DNA of 64,000 nucleotides, from positions 124,001 to 188,000 of the forward strand of contig NC_089194.1 in assembly GCF_947507565.1 (NCBI RefSeq). Reading direction: 5' to 3'. Under the pieces are notes generated by a model that searched no databases, was not told the origin of the DNA, and was given only the letters and a program-made list of their open reading frames with translations. This stretch comes from Oscarella lobularis. Lineage: Eukaryota; Porifera; Homoscleromorpha; Homosclerophorida; Oscarellidae. A program made the position numbers and the translations under genes. Each line of letters starts with the position of its first letter. Within the stretch, counting starts at the first letter, position 1. This document shows positions 56,930 to 64,000 of this stretch, in pieces.

Positions 56930-58125
56930 GGAGAGGCCTTTAAAGTGACGTTGAATTCAACGTCCGCTTGAATAACTTAGTGAGAATCATAGTAATAGTC
57001 AATCACTTATTAGTCTTTCTCGGTCGGAATGGTCATTCAAGACATGAACGCGCGCTTCATAGAACTAGCTCTTTCCGGGAATGGATGCTGACATTAAAAG
57101 GCTTCTTCCCTCGACGATGGTAACTTATGCCTCTAATCGCTTACGTGCCGTTATTTGCTCCAGTCGAATCCCGTTTAACGTCGCTAGCCCCTCAGGCCCC
57201 TAGTAATGGCTTAGCTAGGGAGGGACACGTGCCCTCCCAAAATTTGGGCGCTATGATGGGCGTCCAGTCTGTAGTGTTTTTTACCACGATTGAAATTGTT
57301 ACCTGCACGATTGAGTCATTACAAAATAACGTGCACTAACAAGGTTATTTGCCATTCCTGTCCTAGCAGGTCTTCTTCTGACGATTCACGTCTATTGTGA
57401 TGATATTTACACTTACGAAGAACAGAAAAACTTCATTCTGAGCTCGAAACACGCGTTCGCTCTTCCCGTCCTTGTTCGCTGCTTTTACGGGAGTCTCGTA
57501 ATAACAATACCATGCATACGCCACCCCAATCTGCAAACTTTGCAATGAAGTCGCGTGCTACTGCTTACAATACGTCTGTACATAAACACCGACGAAAACG
57601 GGCTTAAGCAATCTAATATATAAAAATTATAGGCTAATCTCCTCATGGGAAAACTGTCCATCAGCTAGCTATTTAGAGAAAGTCGTCCTGGTTGCATCGA
57701 GTTCTTTTACGTGGGTCTGTCCGTCGACTGATTTTTGCGTTTCTTATCGGAATGAAGTCTATACCTGCATGTTCTCTAACTCAGGCCCGGCGGAGTGGCT
57801 AGTGTTTTGAGGGCCACAAGACACAAAAACAACTTACATTTGTCGATTTATTGGTCGGACCATTGCCCGATCGAGCCAACTTCTCATCTGCTAGTAGAAT
57901 TTAGATCAGTCAATTCAACAGCTCTGCTGTGGCTGTGCATGTTGTACAGTCTAATAGTGACAGTAGCAGCCAGGCTGCGCAGCAATTCAGTCCCTTCTAC
58001 GAGTTAGAAGTTTTCCAAGGCCTGCACTGAATCTACTTATGTAATATTATATTTAACTCTTTTGATGTTGCAGGGAAGGGATCATCTTAGGCTAAGTATC
58101 TCTAGCTGGTCCACAGCTCGTCTTT
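56930..58125. other. Intergenic, no feature seen
   Basis: Open frames are short and overlap on both strands. The right end (about 58020-58125) begins to resemble the 5' flank of the RRM gene at 61930-62060. Confidence 0.4.
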
Positions 58126-58129
58126 GATA

Positions 58130-58930
58130 TAAACAAATCCGGCCTCTTCACGTGACCCAACTAGCAGGAGCGAGTCTCTGTCTTCTAGAGCTAGGAAAGA
58201 CAGAGCGAGACTTTGGATCGGTCCTTTGAAGGCTCAAACTACTGATTGGAAGCTGAAGCAGCACTTCATCGAGTACGAGTCGACCATCAAGCACATCGTA
58301 GTAAAGGAAAACGGTCTTCGGTCTCGTTCTGGCCCAAAAGGCTACGCCTTAATCCTTTTCCGTGACGAAAACTGACGCTCAAAGGAAGTTGAATGGCACG
58401 CTCTTTCTAGGGAGCCGAATCGAAATAAAATGTCTTCAGCAAGTCTTCCAAAGTAAACTGTAGTACCCTTTCGTCAGTTCTTCGAGTATAAACTGTGACA
58501 TTTTGTTAGGTGCATCGGGGCCCCCGAAGTCCTCGAAGGAGTCACCCGCGAAGCCTTCAGACAAGTCACTGTATGCGTAGCGTCTTTTTTCGACTACGTG
58601 CGGGTAAAGATATTTTTAGGAGATCAGAAGACGTTTCATGCAAAAGAAGCATTACTATTCACGATGCTGGGAACAGAACCGTTTGTGAGCTAATCAAGAC
58701 GCAACTCATCGGTCAAATATCCTCCCAATTTCCTTGCGTGACTTTATCTAGACGTCCTTCGCTTGATTGCTCTCCGCTCGGAAGCTTTTTATTGATTTTC
58801 AAGGCAGTAGACCAGACGTTGATGCTGCCGTTGATTGGACAAACAAGGAAAAAGCAGAACGACATTTGCCCTAGAAATATCTGTTATCAATAGAAAGAAA
58901 GATATTAAGATTTTAAGGCAAGGAATCGAT
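58130..58930 (+). pseudogene. Truncated copy of the RRM/PARP14-like gene
   Basis: This matches 62040-62840 at high identity, including flank and introns. The start codon region reads GCAGGAGCGAG where the gene has GCAGGAAAATGAGCGAG, so the ATG is lost. Eight bases are missing after GACGAAAACT (near 58376), which shifts the RRM frame. After about 58930 the match ends. It is a 5'-truncated duplicate, not a processed copy, because the short introns are kept. Confidence 0.85.
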
Positions 58931-59278
58931 GACAGTTCTCTGAATTCTCTGTACTCGTCATCCCCGGTGTTTCCTACTCTCTACAGACTTTAAAGAGCTA
59001 CCTCCGATGAAATCAAAGAAGGATCGATCATCCATCAACTCATGAAGAGCTACTTCCAAAATCAAAGAAAAAACTTACTTGTCTAAAGTGTCTTTATTTA
59101 AGTACTCCATATACTGTGCATGCATATAGCAAAGTAAGATATCGACAAGGGAAGAATAATTGCTTTGAACAACCATACGGTGAAGGGAGAAAATAATGTA
59201 CGACATAGCAAACAGCAAATTTAAAACAGCACATCCACATCGCAAATTGTGAACAGAAAAAAGCAAAAATGAAATGGC

Positions 59279-60442
59279 CTAATGGTACACGCGCACCTTC
59301 AACGCCGAATTAGTTTCCAACTTCTCATACCACTTAGCCATCAGGGGACGGACTTGGTGTCTGTGACTACGCTTCGACAACGGAATTTTCAAAATTGGTA
59401 ATGTTTTTCCCTTGCATAGGGCTACCATTGCTTCTTTGTACATTTGGACCTCCACAAGAAAGTCCCCTGTTGATTCTTCTTCTTTTCGAATTTTCGTCTG
59501 AAATACCTTGAGGAAATGTTCGTAGATAAGAAAATCGGCGTGCATCCATTGTCTTAACACTTTCTTGTGTTTCTCTTTTAGAACTTTGGCCTCGTGATGT
59601 GCAATAAGTTTTTCGTAGTCCGATGCGTTCTTGTCGCCGCTCTTGAAATCCGGGTGAGAATTCGATGGCACGTTTACAACGTCACTAAGTTTCCAATTCA
59701 TCGTTCGGCGCAGCATTACAATGGATTCCTCACTATATTCCAAGATCATGACCAAGCTAAACTCTTTCTCCATTTCCTCGATTTTGGCGCGGACGTCACT
59801 TTCAGAATATGGTGCATTTATTCCCATTTCATATGCCATAGAGTTCATGATAAGGTAGTGTTGTTTGCAATTCTGAAGCTTGGAATAATATAAACTGGGA
59901 TTATCTAAGACATCAAGTGGGGTCACGTCAATGCCTCCAGCACACTTTCGGATTTCTGGATAGTAATCAAACGCCGAAAGAAAACGCGTTTCAGGATTTC
60001 GAAGAACAGTAAAGTAAACGGGGTTCCTTATAAGGTTGTTCGTTATTTTCGGCGTAAAGCGAGAATGCTCGATGAGAGCGTTGTATTCTCCCGGGCGGTG
60101 ACGATGATAATACCTGCTTGGATCAAAGTTTGGGCCAAAGCCGTACGACCATCTCTTCGGCACGACTTCGATTAGATGGTATGTTTTTATTACATTTCTC
60201 AGCATGTTTCTTATAGACGAGCCGCCAGTCTTGTGTGTCTTAATGAAGACGAAGTTGCGTGTCGGCTCGCCCAAGTGACGCCCGTTGGGAAAGAAGATCT
60301 TCGAGTAGACGATCGGTTTGAAGTTGAAAGTGCACTGAGAGCTGGTGATATTGTTGCTTCTGGCCAGCAGCAGTACCGTGAGTAGAAACCCGGCGACGAT
60401 GGTTAGGATGAACGTGACGGAAGCGTTCAGCGTGAGTGCCAT
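59279..60442 (-). CDS. Galactose-3-O-sulfotransferase-like enzyme, copy 2
   Basis: This is the paralogue of 29695-30843, with the same signal anchor (ASVTFILTIVAGFLLTVLLL), the PAPS loop FIKTHKTGGSSIRNMLRN and VYFTVLRNPETRFLSAFDYY. The ATG at 60442 is the counterpart of the one chosen in copy 1 and gives 387 residues. The frame is open upstream to 60508, as in copy 1. The C-terminus differs (KIPLSKRSHRHQVRPLMAKW and a longer end). The upstream region is not shared beyond the conserved GAGGACTCGAAGGT just before the gene. Both copies lack disabling changes, so two active enzymes with different tails are likely. Confidence 0.88.
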   Translation of the reverse strand: MALTLNASVTFILTIVAGFLLTVLLLARSNNITSSQCTFNFKPIVYSKIFFPNGRHLGEPTRNFVFIKTHKTGGSSIRNMLRNVIKTYHLIEVVPKRWSYGFGPNFDPSRYYHRHRPGEYNALIEHSRFTPKITNNLIRNPVYFTVLRNPETRFLSAFDYYPEIRKCAGGIDVTPLDVLDNPSLYYSKLQNCKQHYLIMNSMAYEMGINAPYSESDVRAKIEEMEKEFSLVMILEYSEESIVMLRRTMNWKLSDVVNVPSNSHPDFKSGDKNASDYEKLIAHHEAKVLKEKHKKVLRQWMHADFLIYEHFLKVFQTKIRKEEESTGDFLVEVQMYKEAMVALCKGKTLPILKIPLSKRSHRHQVRPLMAKWYEKLETNSALKVRVYH

Positions 60443-60558
60443 GAAAAGCGGGGAAGAAGCTGAAGACGTTGGCGTGTGATCGAGGGGAAGCGGATCGAAA
60501 CCAAACAAGGTTTTAATTAAATGGCATAGATTCTATTCAGATGATGATATACGCATAC

Positions 60559-60860
60559 CTTCGAGTCCTCTTCCTGTTCCACCAAAAGGTCTGGTTCCGC
60601 TTCCGGTCCAATTAGCGATCGAGGGCGTGTCCTTACGAACGCAACGCTACTGTACAGTAGCATCAACTCTTCGAAATCGACGTTCCTGCTTCGATTGGAA
60701 TCGAAGGAACCGTCTTCGACGTTCGCAACGTATTTTTTCATCTTGTTCGTAAGCTTTGTGAAGCCGTTTTGGCGCAGATACCACCCAGAACTGTTGTAAT
60801 GCTTACGAACGAAATGTAAACATACGACGTCGCGAATGTGAGTTGATGCGTTCGTAAGGA
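60559..60860 (-). CDS. Possible EF-hand-like exon
   Basis: On the minus strand the frame THIRDVVCLHFVRKHYNSSG, then NGFTKLTNKMKKYVANVEDG and SFDSNRSRNVDFEELMLLYS resembles an S100/calmodulin-type EF-hand pair. The second loop (D-S-N-R-S-R-N-V-D-F-E-E) keeps most calcium ligands. The exon ends at a GTATGC donor (60558-60557) just before sulfotransferase copy 2, but no clear joining exon was found. It is enclosed by an inverted repeat (60605-60881). Whether it is a gene piece or a relic is open. Confidence 0.35.
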
Positions 60861-60881
60861 CACGCCCTCGCTAATTGGTCC
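60605..60881. repeat. Inverted repeat around the EF-hand-like exon
   Basis: CCAATTAGCGA-(TCGA)-GGGCGTGTCCTTACGAACGCA at 60608-60643 returns in reverse orientation at 60847-60878, with a 4-base difference. The arms are about 32-36 bp, and the spacer is about 203 bp. Confidence 0.85.
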
Positions 60882-60901
60882 TCAGGAACATTTTGGCCGT
60901 A

Positions 60902-60977
60902 GCCTCGCGTGTCAGGCCCTCCGCGATAGCGCGCGTGGCGCAGGGAGGGCTATCGCGGAGGGCCTGGCACGCGAGGC
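60902..60977. repeat. 29-bp-arm palindrome
   Basis: The left arm 60902-60930 (GCCTCGCGTG...) pairs with the right arm 60949-60977 with one mismatch. The GC-rich loop is 18 nt. No target-site duplication is evident. Confidence 0.9.
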
Positions 60978-61032
60978 CGGATTTTCTCTGTGGACCGTTA
61001 TACGGGACAAAGAGAAAGGTCTTGGGTACGAG

Positions 61033-61216
61033 TAGTCTGGTTAATTATAACCAGGCCTTTGCGCGCGTTACCGCTGGCGAAAGGGTCTGGCGAAACAGGG
61101 CATGTCGATGTGTACACGGCGCACTCTGGAGTGCGCCGTGTACACATCGACATGCCCTGTTTCGCCAGACCCTTTCGCCAGCGGTAACGCGCGCAAGGGC
61201 CTGGTTAACCAGACTA
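61033..61216. mobile_element. Foldback (MITE-like) element with 9-bp target-site duplication
   Basis: The whole 184-bp element is one long palindrome. Terminal sequence TAGTCTGGTTAA returns as TTAACCAGACTA. The arms, over 80 bp each, are almost identical apart from about 6 extra bases near the left end and one substitution. The centre is GCGCACTC-TG-GAGTGCGC with a 2-nt loop. GGGTACGAG flanks it exactly on both sides (61024-61032 and 61217-61225). A 9-bp target-site duplication with long terminal inverted repeats is typical of Mutator-type (MULE) non-autonomous elements. The perfect arms say it moved recently. Confidence 0.9.
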
Positions 61217-61239
61217 GGGTACGAGAGCTAGCGTATACA

Positions 61240-62070
61240 CCTGGTGCATGAATTTCTCAACAAATTCCAACAGACATACGGTCATACCACCACGATATAT
61301 CTACACACATACATGCATATACGTTTGCAAACTTCACTAACACAAATCAAATCTACCTTGGCGTTCTTCAGATCAATATAAATCTCAGTTATACAGGCTG
61401 ATGAAGTGACGACTATCGAACAATCGGAGCGCTGCAAGTTGGCCAGCGTCACGATACGGATCTTCCAATATTCTGACAAGCCTTGCAGTGGCGTCTATAC
61501 TTATTTAATAATTATTACGAGACGTTGACTTGTGGAATTACGTCACTTACGCGGAAAGTAAGACTATGACCCATTTCAAGCATCATGGTTACAATTATTA
61601 ATAACTTATTGTCTAAAGAAAAACCAATGAATCAATCCTCAAGAGAAACTTCAAAGAGGAACACCTTTCAGCCTGCCCGTTCAAGGTCTTGCTCATTGAA
61701 ATGACTCTGTTCTTTTGAGGATCAAGACGTTTCAAATGATGACGTCACGAAATGAAATGATTTCTGACCACATCAAAACTCTCTTTTGAGAGCTTTGTGT
61801 ACGTCGTCGTGTCGATTTGTCTTTTGAGATGTAATGGTATGTTTTAGTGGAGCACAAATAATTGCCTAATCAAAGAGCGCATGATCAGTTGATTCATGCC
61901 GATTGATTTATTAACGCATGGGCTACTAATGCAATATTATATTTTGCTCTTTTAATGTTGCTGGGGATGGATCACCTAAGCAGTAGTCTCTGATCTAAGT
62001 TTCTTCATTGGATCCTTAACAAGACTGGTCTTTGATATAAACAATCCTCCTCACGTGACCCATACTAGCA
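61240..62070. other. Upstream region of the RRM gene, no exon seen
   Basis: The last 140 bp are shared with the pseudogene at 58020-58140. The remainder is AT-rich, with no recognised element. Confidence 0.45.
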
Positions 62071-62075
62071 GGAAA

Positions 62076-64000
62076 ATGAGCGAGTCTCTCTCTTCTAGAG
62101 CTAGGAAAGACAGAGCGAGGCTTTGGGTCGGTCCTTTGAAGGCTCAAACTACTGATTGGAAGCTGAAGCAGCACTTCGTCGAGTACGAGTCGGCCATCAA
62201 GCACATCGTAGTAAAGGAAAACGGTCTTCGGTCTCGTTCTGGTCCAAAAGGCTACGCCTTAATCCTTTTCCGTGACGAAAACTCAGCTGCAGACGCTCAA
62301 AGAAAGTTGAATGGCACGCTCTTTCTAGGGAGCCGAATCGAAGTAAAATGTCGTCAACAATTGTTCCAAAGTAAACTGTAGTACTTTTTTCGAGTGTAAA
62401 CTGTGGCATTTTTTGTTAGGTGCATCGGGGCCCCCAAAGTCCTCAAAGAAGTCACCCGCGAAGTCTTCAGACCAGCCACTGTATGTGTAGCGTCTTTTTT
62501 GTGTACGTAAGGTAATGATTTTTCAGAAGATCAAAAGACGTTTCATGCAAACGAAGCATCACTGTTCACGATCGTGGGAACAGAACCGTTTGGGAGCTTT
62601 TCAAGACGCAACTTATTGGTCTAATATCTTCTCAATTTCCTCGCGTTACTTTATCTAGACGTCCTTCGCTTGACGGTGCTTCGCTCGAAAGCTTTTTTAT
62701 TGATTTTCAAGGCAGTAGACCAGACGTTGATGCTGCCGTTGATTGGACAAGGAAAAAGCAGAACGAAGTTTGCCCTAGAAATATCTGTTATCACAGAAAG
62801 AAAGATGTAAAGATTTTAAGGCAAGGAATCGATGACGGTTCTCTGAATTTAGAGGCATTCGCTTCAGAACTAGAAGTAGAATGCAAGCTGTTGGAACTTG
62901 GTGAAACCGAGGCAATTATTGAAGTTGCGTCGTTTTTCGATGAATCTACTGACTCATTCACGCTTGCACTTGACGATTTTCTTTCTGATGAAGCGTCTCG
63001 AGTTGCAGAGGAGTACCCCGCTTCAGACTTGGAGCTCGAATTTTTACGAAGACGTCAATTTTCAAAGTTAGTTAAGCACGACTCTCTATCTTTCGACGCA
63101 ACAAAGAGTGGCGTTCTTTTGACGGGCCCCAAGTATGCAGTGCGAACTGTTTCACAGCAAATCGAAGACTTTCTAGAAGACTTTGTTGAAGAGTCATTTG
63201 ACGTTTCTTATTCGCCGAGAGCTTTCACAGCTGCAAAAGCAAAATTTTACGCCATTCAACGAGATTTTAGTTCACCGGAGTGCTTGATTCACGTTTTGCC
63301 ACCTCGTTCGGGTCCCCGCGATTCAGGAGTGACACTCATATCGCTTTCCGGTGTGGACCGTGATGCCTTGTTTAATGCCAAGCAAGAGATACTCGCTGTG
63401 CCTCGTCTCTTAGATGAATTCAGTGGGGCAGTTGCAATGCAGTGCGTAAATCGTAATGCATTGCTTGAGAAGAAGATTGTTTTAGAAAAGCAACTTAGCG
63501 TTGGATTAGACATCAGAAAGAAGGACGTGTTTGTGTATGCAACTTCTCAGGAACAATTCGATGAGGCTGAACGTGTTTTGAAAGAGGAAGTGGATGACGG
63601 CATCCAACGTTACGAAAGCCCTCGAGAGTCTGTCACAAAGACCCTCTGTTCGACTGCGTGGAACAAGGTTCTTCACTTGGCCAAATCATCTAAAGTTTTC
63701 GCTGAGCCAAAGGAAGATGGCACAGCTATACTCATTAAGCGAGGTTCGCTGCAGGGCGTCGCAGCGTTCCGCTGCGCCTTGGATGAACTCTCAGAGAAAA
63801 TTGAGGTGTCAAGTTCTTCAAGGAGTACCGAAGCAGTCAGTGGCTCTTACAAGCACGATCGAGGATCAGTGGTGCAGGCCTTATGTACCACTCATTGGGA
63901 TAAAGTCGTGATCGAAGCCAAACGCTTTTCGGTTTTTGCGCAAAAGGGTCAAGATGACGACTCAATTCATGTTCGTTGTGGCTCCAAACTGAAGAAAGCT
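62076..64000 (+). CDS. RRM and KH-like domain protein, PARP14-like, 3' part outside window
   Basis: Exons 62076-62370, 62420-62480 and 62527 to beyond 64000 join in consistent phase. An N-terminal RRM has RNP2 (LWVGPL) and RNP1 (KGYALILF). A Ser/Lys/Pro-rich linker (SGPPKSSKKSPAKSSDQP) follows. Then about 490 residues in one open exon carry repeated alpha/beta segments that look KH-like ('FNAKQEILAVPRLLDEFSG', 'QFDEAERVLKEEVDDG', 'AFRCALDELSEKIEVSS'). RRM plus KH-like repeats before macro and PARP domains is the order in PARP14/PARP10-type antiviral ADP-ribosyltransferases. The macro and catalytic parts, if any, would lie outside, so the name is provisional. The ATG at 62076 follows a short shared 5' flank. 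The gene has a truncated duplicate at 58130. Confidence 0.6.

Noticed and set aside
60875-61231. 118-codon frame on the plus strand
   Set aside because: It runs through two perfect palindromes of the foldback elements; coding is not credible.
1-64000. CRISPR arrays, operons or bacterial ribosome-binding sites
   Set aside because: The window is clearly eukaryotic, with spliced genes; the tandem repeats seen have no regular unique spacers of CRISPR type.

Overview
The window is nuclear DNA of a compact-genome animal. Genes are split by very short GT-AG introns (about 40-60 nt, the shortest that I place is 42 nt), intergenic spaces are short, and the protein set is metazoan: a giant cadherin, a receptor tyrosine phosphatase with Ig and discoidin-like domains, a secreted Frizzled-type cysteine-rich protein, and a CUB-CCP-vWA-protease protein of complement factor B type. 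A sponge, perhaps a homoscleromorph such as Oscarella, fits best, but that is inference from gene content and intron size. No sequence comparison could be run.

Layout. 1-5680 (-): a cadherin with about 16 EC repeats, running off the left edge and carrying a 10-bp tandem duplication that breaks its frame. 6143-8440 (-): a four-transmembrane pannexin/LRRC8-like protein with an unrecognised cytoplasmic tail. 8712-10317 (+): a secreted glycoside-hydrolase-like protein, followed by a tandem array of hairpins. 10839-15300 (+): a birth-and-death cluster of class I SAM methyltransferases, with one intact gene, one frameshifted copy, one decayed copy and several fragments, studded with a short palindrome-forming repeat. 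15610-15985 (-): a small membrane protein. 16641-22030 (-): a receptor tyrosine phosphatase. 22658-26384 (-): a Kelch/EGF receptor with a TKL-type kinase domain.

26800-32800 is duplicated accessory DNA: two related repeat blocks flank a Gal-3-O-sulfotransferase-like gene (29695-30843, -), whose paralogue lies at 59279-60442 (-). 32810-35413 (+) is a secreted DUF4185-like protein with many exons. 36844-37510 and 56292-56870 (both -) are two members of an unrecognised small secreted family, with decayed relatives at 26815-27335 and 31380-31757. 38361-39107 (-) is a secreted Frizzled-CRD protein with a lamin-tail-like C-terminus. 39180-44860 is mostly repeats.

44862-46494 (+) is a pseudogene copy of the factor-B-like gene at 48220-51579 (-). 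Both encode a protease domain in which all three catalytic positions are changed. 53291-54062 (+) is a small secreted protein with CCP-like modules. 54426-54850 is a Ty3/gypsy gag remnant. 60900-61225 holds two long palindromes, one of them a foldback element with a perfect 9-bp target-site duplication. 62076-64000 (+) is the start of an RRM-containing, PARP14-like gene with a truncated pseudogene at 58130-58930.

The common theme is surface, secreted and immune-type proteins that are being duplicated and decayed. The most interesting signals are the inactive factor-B-like protein, the phosphatase with a predicted cytosolic Ig domain that has lost its disulfide, the Kelch-TKL receptor kinase, the methyltransferase cluster and the foldback elements.
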